Shown here one piece after another: positions 33,041 through 41,646 of a DNA stretch of 64,000 nucleotides. A program made the translations under genes and the position numbers. A model generated the notes under the pieces. The model was not told the DNA's origin. It was given only the letters and a program-made list of their open reading frames with translations, and made no database searches. Positions within the stretch are counted from its first letter, which is position 1. The number at the start of each line of letters is the position of its first letter. This DNA is from Suilimivivens sp963638365 (GTDB lineage Bacteria; Bacillota; Clostridia; Lachnospirales; Lachnospiraceae). Location of the stretch: the NCBI GenBank assembly GCA_963638365.1, contig CAVHRK010000097.1, forward strand, positions 15,536 to 79,535, read 5' to 3'.

Positions 33041-35806
33041 ATGAATAAAAAGATTTCAAAAACAATCGGGGTGCTGCTATTGCTGACTGCAGTAGCAGTA
33101 ACCCAGGTACCAGTATCAGATGCGGAGGCGGCAGGCACTGCATCTGATTTTCAAATGGAAGGAAATAAGCTGCTTCGATATTCAGGCACGGCAGAAGTCG
33201 TGTCTATTCCGGATGATGTACAGATCATCGGAGAAGAAGCTTTTGCCAACAATAACAATATTGTGAAAGTTAATATTGATGGGAAAGTAAAGCAGATTGA
33301 GAACGGTGCCTTTGCAAACTGTGATTATCTGCGTACCGTGAACATCGGAGATGGCGTGGAACAGATTGATGCGGGCGCATTCAGCAATGACACAGCCCTT
33401 ACCCATGTGTCGGTCGGCTCCGGCGTAAAGAAGCTTGGAAGCGGTGTTTTTGCAGGGGATAAGGCACTGACGGATTTTAAGGTATCGGATTCCAATCCCT
33501 ATTTATTTATGGAAGATGGCATTCTGTATGGAAAGGATCATGCAACCCTGTATTTTCTTCTGCCGTCATCGCAGAAGGAATCCTTAAATCTGACCAATGA
33601 TGTGAAGACGATTATGGCATATGCTTTCTGGGGCAATGATTCATTAAAGAAGGTACAGTTGGGAAGCGGCCTTTATGAGGTTCCTTCTTATGCATTTTCC
33701 AATTGCAGTAATCTGACGGATGTTTCGATTCATCTGCCAACGCAGAGCATCGGAGCCAAGGCGTTTGAAGACTGTGTGAGCTTACAGCATGTGGAGGTTC
33801 CGGAATCTGTAACCAATATTCAGGATACGGCATTTGACGGCTGTCCCTATGTGAATTTGGATGCGAAAGAGGGTTCCTATGCCTGGAATTATGCACAGAC
33901 TATGCAGAAGACACCGGTAGAACAGGTGGAATATGCCGATGTGCAGCAGGCACAGACCGTACAGCCGCAGAACCTTACCGGTACGAATCAGTCACAGAAC
34001 GGTTCCGCAGCTACGGCAAGTCCGGAGCAGACAGAAGCGACAACGAACCAGCCGGAAACTACAGATGTGGAGAGCAATACAGATCCGACACCGGTTCCAA
34101 CGATGACTACTACTTCTGAAACCGTAGAGAATCAGGTATTGCTTGGACAGTCCAGTATTGTGACAGGCCGGGCGCTGGTTTTCATTGATAATGGCAAGGC
34201 GAATGTACAGCAGGGCATGCCGGTACAGAACGCTTCACTTGACTTATCACAGCTTGGAGGAGAGGATCAGTCCCAGGGTGATGCCCCTTCACAGAGCACT
34301 TCCGATGAGAACATCGGGAACCTGCTTGCAGACAATGCCGAGAAGGGAAAAGGATTCCCGAAATATACCATCGTACAGGACAAGATCGCATCCCAGGCTT
34401 ATTATCAGAATGCAGATCTTACTTCCTATGAAATCCCGGAAGGAATTACAGAAATCGGTGATTTTGCTTTTGCAAGAAGCGGACTTGAATCGATTGTGAT
34501 TCCGGAGGGAGTAACGAAGATCGGTTATGGTGCCTTTTATCATTGTGATAACCTGCAGTCCGTGCAGATTCCGTCTACCGTAACGGAGATCGATGATTAT
34601 GCATTTGCCAAAACACCGTTCTTAGAGAACAATCATTCCGCAGCCTATCCGTTTGTGGTAGCGGGAGATGGTATTCTGATCGGATATTTAGGATCCGACA
34701 GTATCGTCAATATTCCGGGAGGTGTAAAGCAGATCAGCGACGGCGTGTTCCGGGACCATATGGGAATTACGGCCGTGAATCTGCCGGATACGGTAGAAAC
34801 GATTGGCGAGGATGCATTTAAAGACTGTCACAATCTGACCACGGTAAATGGGGGAAAGAATGTGAAATCAATCGGAGCCGGAGCATTCCAAGGGTGTGCC
34901 TTATCCAATGTGACAATACCTTCTTCGGTAGAAGAAATCGGAATTGCCGCATATGATTTAATCGGCGGAACCGATACGGTCACCATGGAAGGAACGACAC
35001 TTCCGAAGCTGACCTATGGAACGGATTCTTCCCGTGCATTGAATAAAGAAGACCGGACCTATGCATTTTCCGGAAACTTAAATAAAGTGATCCTACCGAC
35101 GGGTGTTTCTGATTTTGAAAATACAATTCTGCAGGATGGTATTTATGGATATCAGGGAAATATTTATGATGAGCAGGGAAACTTGCTTGCACAGAATCAG
35201 GGCGTAAGTAAGGCGTCGGATGTCATGCATGACATTACGATTCCGGGAAGTGAGGAAGACTTTATTCTTCATATCCGGGAATCGGAGGATGCAGCCGCAA
35301 AAATCAGTGATGCTTACGGTGAACTATATGGAGGACGTACTCCTTCCAAATTGCAGGCGTATGAAATTTCTCTGATGGATGCAACCGATACGGTTCCGAT
35401 TCATAAGCTTGGAAAGCAGACTGCAACGGTAGAGCTGTCGGTTCCGGATGGCATTTCAACCGATCAGATGCATGTGGTAACCCTGGATGACGATGGACAG
35501 TTGGAAGCGGTCAATTATGAGATCGTCGAAAGCAATGGAGAGAATAAGATCCGCTTTACGACCAGTCATTTTTCGCCCTATGGCATTTATGAATATGACG
35601 GCTTCGGTGGAACCGGAGTGGTCAGCAACGGCAAGGCCATCATCCGCGGCGGCATCAAGGATAATACTCCGGATACCGGAGATCTGATTCATCCGAAGTG
35701 GTTTCTGGCGCTCGGACTTGCAGCGCTTGCCTGTGTCTTTCTTTTTTACAAAGGACAGGGCAAAAACGCCAGTGCGCGGGTTTATGAAATCAGAAATCAG
35801 AAATAA
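33041..35806 (+). CDS. Second BspA-type leucine-rich-repeat surface protein with sorting signal
   Basis: A 921-residue surface protein. The signal peptide (MNKKISKTIGVLLLLTAVAV) ends near VSDAEAAG. One LRR_5 block covers about residues 45-280 (IIGEEAFANNNNIVKVNI, FANCDYLRTVNIG). A Thr/Gln/Pro linker to about 370 separates it from a second LRR block at about 440-700. A beta-rich C-terminal domain follows, with a TTSHFSPYGIYEYD segment also present in the upstream protein as TATHFSPYVIYVD. The end is TPDTGDLIHPKWFLALGL plus a basic tail, nearly identical to the signal of the previous protein. It starts 10 bases after the upstream stop; AAGGTGG (33029-33035) favours ATG 33041 over GTG 33032. It is probably a second substrate of the adjacent sortase. 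Confidence 0.9.
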   Translation: MNKKISKTIGVLLLLTAVAVTQVPVSDAEAAGTASDFQMEGNKLLRYSGTAEVVSIPDDVQIIGEEAFANNNNIVKVNIDGKVKQIENGAFANCDYLRTVNIGDGVEQIDAGAFSNDTALTHVSVGSGVKKLGSGVFAGDKALTDFKVSDSNPYLFMEDGILYGKDHATLYFLLPSSQKESLNLTNDVKTIMAYAFWGNDSLKKVQLGSGLYEVPSYAFSNCSNLTDVSIHLPTQSIGAKAFEDCVSLQHVEVPESVTNIQDTAFDGCPYVNLDAKEGSYAWNYAQTMQKTPVEQVEYADVQQAQTVQPQNLTGTNQSQNGSAATASPEQTEATTNQPETTDVESNTDPTPVPTMTTTSETVENQVLLGQSSIVTGRALVFIDNGKANVQQGMPVQNASLDLSQLGGEDQSQGDAPSQSTSDENIGNLLADNAEKGKGFPKYTIVQDKIASQAYYQNADLTSYEIPEGITEIGDFAFARSGLESIVIPEGVTKIGYGAFYHCDNLQSVQIPSTVTEIDDYAFAKTPFLENNHSAAYPFVVAGDGILIGYLGSDSIVNIPGGVKQISDGVFRDHMGITAVNLPDTVETIGEDAFKDCHNLTTVNGGKNVKSIGAGAFQGCALSNVTIPSSVEEIGIAAYDLIGGTDTVTMEGTTLPKLTYGTDSSRALNKEDRTYAFSGNLNKVILPTGVSDFENTILQDGIYGYQGNIYDEQGNLLAQNQGVSKASDVMHDITIPGSEEDFILHIRESEDAAAKISDAYGELYGGRTPSKLQAYEISLMDATDTVPIHKLGKQTATVELSVPDGISTDQMHVVTLDDDGQLEAVNYEIVESNGENKIRFTTSHFSPYGIYEYDGFGGTGVVSNGKAIIRGGIKDNTPDTGDLIHPKWFLALGLAALACVFLFYKGQGKNASARVYEIRNQK

Positions 35807-35831
35807 AGATATGATGTAAAATAAACCGAAC

Positions 35832-35875
35832 AAAACTTCCGGCATATGATAAAGAAAAAGCCGGAAGTTTTTATT
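35832..35875 (+). terminator. Terminator of the LRR operon, overlapping the leader of the protease gene
   Basis: AAAACTTCCGGC (35832-35843) pairs perfectly with GCCGGAAGTTTT (35860-35871) around a 16-base A-rich loop, then TATT. The GGAAG in the right arm (35863-35867) is the only ribosome-site candidate for the next gene, so the same hairpin could both end transcription and hide that site. Confidence 0.8.
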
Positions 35876-36784
35876 ATGTATCGGGTAAAGCGTCAGATCG
35901 GACTAACGAAAGAGGTGCAGGCGGCTGTGCTGCATGCAGGAAGACGGAATCCGGCGGTCGGAGTGGCAGTACTGGATACCGGTGTCAGCCCACATCCGGA
36001 TTTGAAGGAGCAGATTCAGGTGTTCCGGGATTTTGTAAATGAACAGACCGGAGCTTATGATGATAGTGGACATGGGACGCATGTGGCAGGTTGTGTTGCC
36101 GGAAATGGCAGGCTGTCACGTGGAATTTACAGTGGAATGCATCCACGGTGCCGTCTGGTGATCGGAAAGGTATTAAACAATCGTGGCGAAGGCCGGATCG
36201 AGCATATGATAAAGGCGATGGAATGGATTCTCCAAAACAGCCGGGAATGGAATATCCGGATTGTGAATATTTCGGTTGGAATTGCAGAATGTAAGAACGA
36301 GGAGAAGATGAAGGAGCTTCTGCGGTGCATGGAGGAGCTTTGGAGAAGTGGAATCGTGGTGGTGTGTGCCGCCGGAAATTCCGGACCGGAGCCTATGACG
36401 ATTTCGCTTCTCGGAGCGGGAAAGGATGTCATCACGGTAGGCTGCAATGAGGGCGGTTATTTTGGCAAAGCAAAAAATCTGTGTGAGGATCATTCCGGAA
36501 GAGGCCCGAGTATTTATGCCATGAAAAAGCCGGATGTGGTTGCACCCGGAACGAAAATTATTTCGTGCAATTCCAATTATAAGAAGAATCCCTATATTGC
36601 GCGGAGCGGTACTTCAATGGCAACGCCGGTTGTTTCCGGAGGTCTTGCCCTGCTTTTACAGAAAAATCCGGAGATCTCAAATGAAGAAGCGAAAACAAAA
36701 TTACTGCATACCGCAAGAGATTTGGGTGAGCCATGGAACAAGCAGGGATGGGGCATGATTCAGATACAAAAACTATTAAAATAG
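35876..36784 (+). CDS. S8-family subtilisin-like serine protease, no signal peptide
   Basis: A 302-residue subtilase. The catalytic triad is complete: aspartate in VAVLDTGVSPHPDL (about residue 33), histidine in DSGHGTHVAG (about 64) and serine in SGTSMATPVVSGG (about 245). The oxyanion asparagine is in AAGNSG. There is no signal peptide, propeptide or membrane segment, so it resembles intracellular subtilisins but is shorter than the usual 320 residues. Intracellular types are normally held inactive by a short N-terminal extension; here the protein begins MYRVKRQIGL, which may play that role. An alternative start at 35846 lies in the terminator loop and is unlikely. It follows the LRR genes by 70 bases, so read-through may link it to the island. 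Confidence 0.88.
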   Translation: MYRVKRQIGLTKEVQAAVLHAGRRNPAVGVAVLDTGVSPHPDLKEQIQVFRDFVNEQTGAYDDSGHGTHVAGCVAGNGRLSRGIYSGMHPRCRLVIGKVLNNRGEGRIEHMIKAMEWILQNSREWNIRIVNISVGIAECKNEEKMKELLRCMEELWRSGIVVVCAAGNSGPEPMTISLLGAGKDVITVGCNEGGYFGKAKNLCEDHSGRGPSIYAMKKPDVVAPGTKIISCNSNYKKNPYIARSGTSMATPVVSGGLALLLQKNPEISNEEAKTKLLHTARDLGEPWNKQGWGMIQIQKLLK

Positions 36785-36785
36785 G

Positions 36786-36814
36786 TTGTATTTTATCAGG
36801 GTTTTGGATATAAT
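36786..36814 (+). promoter_or_regulatory. Promoter of the structured RNA
   Basis: TTGTAT (36786-36791), 17-base spacer and a perfect TATAAT (36809-36814). Transcription should begin near 36821 in a stretch without an open reading frame. Confidence 0.75.
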
Positions 36815-36820
36815 AAAAAC

Positions 36821-37050
36821 AACCTGAAATGTGTTCATGTTTCTTGTTATTTTTGAACCTACAGATACTTTAAACGGGATTCCTATATTACCTTATGGCT
36901 GTCAAGCCCTCACTTAGCAATAAGGATTGGAAGGGAAGGCAAAAGTAAGGCTGCGGTCACCCACCTAGCCTTGCTAGGAGTCAAAAGGCAGGAAACAGCA
37001 TTTTGGGGGTTATTCTAAAGAAAAAGCAGCGCGGATGCGCTGCTTTTTCT
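36821..37050 (+). ncRNA. ssrS: Structured non-coding RNA, probably 6S RNA
   Basis: The region has its own promoter, no supported open reading frame and its own terminator, giving a transcript of about 230 bases. Outer pairing AACC (about 36860) with GGTT (about 37009) and the helix GCTGT/ACAGC would leave large internal bubbles. A 3'-side hairpin CCTAGC-CTT-GCTAGG (36964-36978) follows a GTCACCCA stretch. A long rod with a central bubble and a small hairpin on the 3' side is the 6S RNA plan, and the length fits. 6S RNA binds housekeeping RNA polymerase and is used as a template for short product RNAs. The family call comes from pattern memory, not a covariance search; independence of the transcript is more certain than the name. 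Confidence 0.65.
37021..37050 (+). terminator. Terminator of the structured RNA
   Basis: AAAAAGCAGCGC (37021-37032), loop GGAT, GCGCTGCTTTTT (37037-37048). Flanking TCTAAAG/CTTTAGA can lengthen the stem. A very stable, canonical terminator. Confidence 0.93.
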
Positions 37051-37116
37051 TGCTTTAGAGGAAAGTTCGTTGGAATTTCTTCTAAAGCAAACTCTTTATT
37101 TCAAGGAGAGAGAAGA

Positions 37117-39387
37117 ATGAATCGTCGTATGCAGATCCGATGGAAACTGATTACCATTATCGTGCTGGCAGCGTTGCTTGCTTTTTTATTGTTCTTTTAT
37201 AAAGACCGGTCGGAACCGGAATATGTCGGAGAAATGGTTTTTACAGGAGAGATGCAGATCCTGACAGACAAGAGCGCAGAGCTTTTGCAAACCGATCCGG
37301 AGGAGGTCCGGCAGGAAATCGGGGAGTATACGAAAGAAGAAGACTGGTATGAGGCATTCGACCAGTTCCTTACATATCATGAATTGGATCAGAAGATCTG
37401 CAGGGAAACGATCGGGATTATTGGAGGGGAAGCAGTCGTACATAAACCGGAGCTTGCAAAGGGGCAGGTTCTTACCGTGGAGGCAAAGGTGTATTCCTGT
37501 GTTTCCGATGGATTTGAGCAGTTGAGTTATACAAATGTTGTTGCTTACCGGATGGATAATACATTACTGGCCATCCGGGAAAAGCTGCCGGATCCGGTGG
37601 TGTTCCCAGAAGCTTATCTTGAGGAGGCCGATGAGAGCGGTATCCAGTTCTTTTACCGGGAATGTGAGCTGTACCACCCCAGTACGCAGAAGCAGGGATC
37701 CGAGCAGATCGTGACACTTGGCTTTAGGGGAGAGGAACTGGTTTCCTATGAAGAGGATGGAGAAATCATCAGCGGAAAAACATTGCAGGTGACAGAACAG
37801 GCGGTTACGTTAGAGGAGCAGGGAACGATTCCCTTTGGGGAAGTATGCGAAGGCTATTACCAGAAGGAAGAGGTACGGAGCAGCAATACCGATGAAATAC
37901 CGATTGGTTATGCGTTTACGGATTATCTGATCAAGGATGGGAAGATCTGTGCATTCCTGATTCTTCCGAAGGAACAGATGGAGTATATCCGTGTGGCTGT
38001 TCAGCAGAGTGATTACCGGGGACTGTATCATAAGGAAATTATTCTGCAGTCTTCGGAGGAGCTGACATTGTCTTATCTTGAAAATGGAGAAAAGAAGGAA
38101 GAAGCGCTTCCGGCGGGAAAGAAACTCGTCCTGTCACAGGACACGAATTATCTGAAAGAAGGAATGGTAAAGGTTGTGAATCCGACCAACTCCGGAAAGA
38201 CGGATCTTCTATCGGTGCACCGGAATCAGGGAGTGCCATCGTATCGTGGAAACTTCGAGATTCATAAGACGGAGGATGGACTTTTATTAATTAATGAGCT
38301 GTTGCTGGAAGAATATCTGTATGCCGTTGTACCAAGTGAGATGCCATCCACTTATCCAGCAGAAAGCCTGAAAGCCCAGGCTGTGTGTGCACGAACCTAT
38401 TCCTATGGCTATCTGGAACATGCGGGACTTCCGGAACTGGGAGCGCATGTGGATGACAGCGTGAATTATCAGGTCTATAACAATATTATGGAAAAGAAGA
38501 GCTCGACCGATGCGGTGCGGCAGACCGAAGGAGAACTGCTGCTGCAGGACGGAAAACCGATCACTGCGTATTACTATTCCACGTCCTGCGGCTATGGGAC
38601 CGATGACCGCATCTGGAAAGAGGAGGGGGAGAGCGCGGCTCCCTATTTAAGAAGCGTACATATTGCGCGAGATGAAAGAAATGAATTACAGGAGATTGAT
38701 AAGCAGACAGATGAATTACAAGAGATCAATGAGCAGACAACTGAATTGCAGGAGAAGAATGAACAGCCGGTTGTAAATCCGCAGGATAATTCACAGAAAA
38801 ATTCAGCACAAAAGAACAATGAAGATACAGATAATAATCTGAGCGATCTCACACAGGAAGAAGCACTTCGTGAATATCTCACCACGGTTCATGAAGAAGA
38901 TTACGAGAAAGAAGAACCTTGGTATCGTTGGAGCTATACCGTGAAGGAACTCGATGTGGATCTTTTGAAAAAGAAGCTGCAGGAGAGGGGAATTTCTTTC
39001 AACGATTTTAAGAAAGTGAAGGACATGGAAATTATCAGGCGTGCAGCAGGAGGAAGCGCGGAACTATTGGTGATTACGACCGATCAGGGAGAGATTTCCG
39101 TAGAGGGAGAATATGAGATCCGCTATGTCCTGAATCAGGGAGGCGAGGTGATCCGGCAGGATGAATCGGCTTATGCACTTTCCACCATATTGCCAAGTGC
39201 TTATTTTGTAATAGATCTGCAAAAAGGAAAAAAGGGTATCACAGGATTTACGCTTTCGGGTGGCGGATTCGGGCATGGCGTCGGCATGTCGCAGAATGCA
39301 GCCAAGGCCATGGCGCAGTCCGGTAAGACGTATGAAGAGATTCTTGCCATGTTCTATTGGGATTGCCAGCTTGCGAAAAAATACTGA
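37117..39387 (+). CDS. Membrane-anchored SpoIID/LytB-domain protein
   Basis: A 756-residue protein with one N-terminal membrane anchor (LITIIVLAALLAFLLFFY) and a large extracytoplasmic part. Residues of about 30-370 are a family-unknown beta-rich region. The SpoIID/LytB domain then begins (GLLLINELLLEEYLYAVVPS, SLKAQAVCARTYSYGY, YYSTSCGYGTDDRIW) and resumes at the C-terminus (GGGFGHGVGMSQNAAKAMA). SpoIID is a lytic transglycosylase acting on septal peptidoglycan; the catalytic glutamate would be in VPSEMP. At twice the length of SpoIID, it is a cell-wall enzyme of the wider family. A Gln/Glu/Asn-rich insert with three 30-base tandem repeats splits the domain (about residues 520-590). ATG 37117 follows AAGGAGAG. 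Confidence 0.88.
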   Translation: MNRRMQIRWKLITIIVLAALLAFLLFFYKDRSEPEYVGEMVFTGEMQILTDKSAELLQTDPEEVRQEIGEYTKEEDWYEAFDQFLTYHELDQKICRETIGIIGGEAVVHKPELAKGQVLTVEAKVYSCVSDGFEQLSYTNVVAYRMDNTLLAIREKLPDPVVFPEAYLEEADESGIQFFYRECELYHPSTQKQGSEQIVTLGFRGEELVSYEEDGEIISGKTLQVTEQAVTLEEQGTIPFGEVCEGYYQKEEVRSSNTDEIPIGYAFTDYLIKDGKICAFLILPKEQMEYIRVAVQQSDYRGLYHKEIILQSSEELTLSYLENGEKKEEALPAGKKLVLSQDTNYLKEGMVKVVNPTNSGKTDLLSVHRNQGVPSYRGNFEIHKTEDGLLLINELLLEEYLYAVVPSEMPSTYPAESLKAQAVCARTYSYGYLEHAGLPELGAHVDDSVNYQVYNNIMEKKSSTDAVRQTEGELLLQDGKPITAYYYSTSCGYGTDDRIWKEEGESAAPYLRSVHIARDERNELQEIDKQTDELQEINEQTTELQEKNEQPVVNPQDNSQKNSAQKNNEDTDNNLSDLTQEEALREYLTTVHEEDYEKEEPWYRWSYTVKELDVDLLKKKLQERGISFNDFKKVKDMEIIRRAAGGSAELLVITTDQGEISVEGEYEIRYVLNQGGEVIRQDESAYALSTILPSAYFVIDLQKGKKGITGFTLSGGGFGHGVGMSQNAAKAMAQSGKTYEEILAMFYWDCQLAKKY
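38683..38772 (+). repeat. Three tandem 30-base repeats inside the SpoIID-domain gene
   Basis: Units begin at 38683, 38713 and 38743, each coding a ten-residue ELQEI(D/N)(K/E)Q-type unit. They lie in the surface-loop insert of the SpoIID domain, keep the frame, and could vary in copy number between strains. Confidence 0.9.
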
Positions 39388-39442
39388 ATATGGTAAAATT
39401 GCGAACATATGGGAAAAGAAGCCGGAGGAGACGAAACCGCTT

Positions 39443-40264
39443 ATGAGGAAGAAAAAGATTATTCGAATCATATCGTTAAGCATGGAACTGTCCAAGAAGA
39501 ACGTGACAGCTTATGCGGCAAGCTCTGCTTTTTTTCTGTTTATTTCGCTGATCCCGTCTTTGATGCTGCTGTGCGCGATCATTCCGTTCGTTCCGCTTAC
39601 GAGAGCGGATTTTATGCGGGTAGTGATCGAGATTGTACCGTCTTCGGTGGAACCGCTTGCCGTTTCAGTGATTAATGATGTGTATCAGCAGTCGGTGGGA
39701 CTCATTTCCTTCTCCATTGTAGCGATCCTGTGGTCGGCAGGCAAAGGACTCTTGGCTCTGCTTCGCGGATTGAATGTCATCAACGGTGTGGAAGAGAAGC
39801 GGAATTATTTTGTTCTCCGGATTGTAACCAGTTTTTATATGGTACTGATTCTTCTGGTGATTATTCTGACACTGCTTATTATGGTGTTCGGTGAGTCGAT
39901 CGTGAATCTATTAGACCGCAGGATTCCGGGCATTGCGAACTTTATGACGGCGTTTAACAGTGGAAGGCATATTTTTTTCTTCCTGATTATTACGCTGGTT
40001 CTCGCCTGTCTCTATGCCTATCTGCCAAGACCACGTGGAAGACTCCGCAATCAGTTCCCGGGAGCAGTACTGGCCTCCTTAGGATGGACGGTGGTAACCT
40101 TTGGATTTTCCATTTATGTGACGTATTTTAATGGATTCAGTATGTACGGAAGCCTTACCACGATCGTGATTTTGCTGATCTGGCTGTATGTGTGTATGAA
40201 TCTGGTCCTCATCGGGGCGTATATGAACAAAATACTTGTTGACAAGGAATTGGAGATTGACTAG
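39443..40264 (+). CDS. YihY/BrkB family membrane protein
   Basis: A 273-residue integral membrane protein of the YihY/virulence factor BrkB family, with six predicted membrane segments. These include FFLFISLIPSLMLLCAIIPF, SFYMVLILLVIILTLLIMVF and IFFFLIITLVLACLYAYL. Conserved marks are TAYAASSAFFLFISLIPS, LWSAGKGLLALLRGLN and the C-terminal YGSLTTIVILLIWLYVCMN. The molecular role is not established; older labels as ribonuclease BN were wrong. ATG 39443 is chosen as the only reasonable start; GGAGGAG (39424-39430) is 12 bases upstream, rather far. Its stop codon TAG is also the first half of the -10 box for the pheST leader. Confidence 0.88.
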   Translation: MRKKKIIRIISLSMELSKKNVTAYAASSAFFLFISLIPSLMLLCAIIPFVPLTRADFMRVVIEIVPSSVEPLAVSVINDVYQQSVGLISFSIVAILWSAGKGLLALLRGLNVINGVEEKRNYFVLRIVTSFYMVLILLVIILTLLIMVFGESIVNLLDRRIPGIANFMTAFNSGRHIFFFLIITLVLACLYAYLPRPRGRLRNQFPGAVLASLGWTVVTFGFSIYVTYFNGFSMYGSLTTIVILLIWLYVCMNLVLIGAYMNKILVDKELEID

Positions 40265-40267
40265 AAT
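40239..40267 (+). promoter_or_regulatory. Promoter of the pheST T-box leader
   Basis: TTGACA (40239-40244), 17-base spacer, TAGAAT (40262-40267). The promoter lies within the last codons of the YihY gene and its -10 overlaps that gene's stop codon. Confidence 0.75.
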
Positions 40268-40284
40268 AAGAAATATATGAAATA

Positions 40285-40550
40285 TCGAAATGCTGTGAAG
40301 GTGTATAGTAGTGACATGTTTACCTGCAGAGAGAAGAAGTCATCGGCTGTGAGCTTCTTCAGGTTCTGACATGAAGTGAAATTCCCACCGGAGCTTTCTG
40401 ATTGAATCCGTTGTGTAGTAGATCAGAACGTTGCACGCGTTAAGTGTTCAGAGGTGTCTGTCCGTAAGATATGGGCAGGAACATGGGTGGTACCGCGGAT
40501 AAATTCGTCCCTTGTATTCAGAAGAATACAGGGGATTTTATTTTTTAAGA
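40285..40550 (+). promoter_or_regulatory. T-box riboswitch, tRNA-Phe responsive (predicted)
   Basis: The leader of pheST carries the invariant T-box sequence in GGGTGGTACCGCGG (40485-40498), whose TGGNACC part pairs with the NCCA end of uncharged tRNA. The upstream part holds a long stem I with the AGAAGAAG/CTTCTTC helix (about 40335-40360). A TTC at 40382-40384 in the specifier-loop region matches phenylalanine. A terminator follows: CCCTTGTATTC (40509-40519), loop AGAA, GAATACAGGGG (40524-40534), then a T-rich run. When Phe-tRNA is uncharged, binding should favour the antiterminator and pheST expression. The T-box identity is certain from sequence; the exact specifier position is inferred. 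Confidence 0.92.
40509..40546 (+). terminator. Regulated terminator of the pheST T-box
   Basis: An 11-bp stem (one G-T pair) with a 4-base loop followed by ATTTTATTTTTT. The left arm lies close behind the T-box sequence, as required for a mutually exclusive antiterminator. Confidence 0.92.
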
Positions 40551-40585
40551 AAAACAAAAAGCAAAAATAAAGAGAGGTAAAACGT

Positions 40586-41629
40586 ATGCAGGATCAGGTA
40601 TTATCAGACAAGCTTTCATCCCTGAAAGAGAAGATCGAAGGGGAACTGAAGGAATTAAAGAACTCCAAGGAATTGTATGAATTCAAGAATGTTTATCTGG
40701 AAGGCAAGAAGAGTAAGATCAGCGAGCTCATGAAGGATATGGGCAAGCTTGCTCCGGAAGAGCGTGCCGGTTATGGCAAGTCTGTCAATGAATTAAAGAC
40801 ATGGGCTTTTGACAAGTTCGCCGACATGGAAGAGAAGATGAAGAAGTTAGAGCTTCAGCACAAATATGAAAGAGAAAAGATCGACCTTACGATCCCGGCG
40901 GAACCTGTGAAAATCGGAAATCTTCATCCGGTTACCCTTGTGCGGAACCAGTTGATTGATATTTTCGCCGGAATGGGATTTGAAATCTATGAAGGAAGCG
41001 AAATCGAAACCGATTATTATAACTTTACGGCATTGAATACTCCGCAGGATCATCCCGCAAGAGATATGCAGGATACCTTCTATCTTTCTCCGGAATTCCT
41101 GCTTCGTACCCAGACCTCCGCAGGACAGATTCATGTCATGGAGAAGAAACAGCCGCCGATTAAGATTTTATCTCCAGGTAAAGTATTCCGTTCCGATGAT
41201 GATGCCACCCATTCCCCGATGTTCTCCCAGATGGAGGGACTGGTTGTAGATAAGGGAATTACCCTCGGGGACTTAAAGGGTATGCTCGATGTGTTTGTAC
41301 AGAAGATTTTTGGTGAGGGCGTAACCACAAGACTTCGTCCTTCCTATTTCCCGTTCACAGAGCCGTCTGTAGAAGTCGATGTAAGCTGCTTTGAATGCGG
41401 CGGCAAGGGCTGCAGCCTTTGTAAGGGAACCGGCTGGATTGAAATTTTAGGTGCCGGCGTTGTGAATAAGCGCGTACTGGAAAACTGCGGTATTGATTCC
41501 GAGCAGTACAGCGGCTTTGCCTTTGGTATGGGCCTGGAGCGTATTGCCATGCTCAAATACGGTATCAACAACATCAAGCTGCTGTTCAATTCCGATTTAC
41601 GTGTATTAGAGCAGATCAACGAGAAATAG
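40586..41629 (+). CDS. pheS: Phenylalanine--tRNA ligase alpha subunit
   Basis: A 347-residue class II synthetase alpha subunit; with PheT it forms the (alpha-beta)2 enzyme that charges tRNA-Phe. The N-terminal coiled coil spans about residues 1-90. The motif 2 region carries LLRTQTSAGQIHVME and the FRSDDDATHSPMFSQMEG substrate segment. A Cys cluster FECGGKGCSLCKGTGW, seen in many bacterial PheS proteins, precedes motif 3 (GFAFGMGLERIAMLKYG). Length is normal. AGAGAGG precedes ATG 40586. It is controlled by the T-box and is followed after 17 bases by pheT. Confidence 0.97.
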   Translation: MQDQVLSDKLSSLKEKIEGELKELKNSKELYEFKNVYLEGKKSKISELMKDMGKLAPEERAGYGKSVNELKTWAFDKFADMEEKMKKLELQHKYEREKIDLTIPAEPVKIGNLHPVTLVRNQLIDIFAGMGFEIYEGSEIETDYYNFTALNTPQDHPARDMQDTFYLSPEFLLRTQTSAGQIHVMEKKQPPIKILSPGKVFRSDDDATHSPMFSQMEGLVVDKGITLGDLKGMLDVFVQKIFGEGVTTRLRPSYFPFTEPSVEVDVSCFECGGKGCSLCKGTGWIEILGAGVVNKRVLENCGIDSEQYSGFAFGMGLERIAMLKYGINNIKLLFNSDLRVLEQINEK

Positions 41630-41646
41630 TCAGGAGGAAATAGATT

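Noticed and set aside
35846..35875. Earlier ATG for the subtilisin gene
   Set aside because: It lies in the loop of the terminator and has no ribosome site; the protease fold starts at 35876.
37003..37116. Upstream extension of the SpoIID-domain gene
   Set aside because: It would run through the terminator stem of the structured RNA; ATG 37117 has an AAGGAGAG site.
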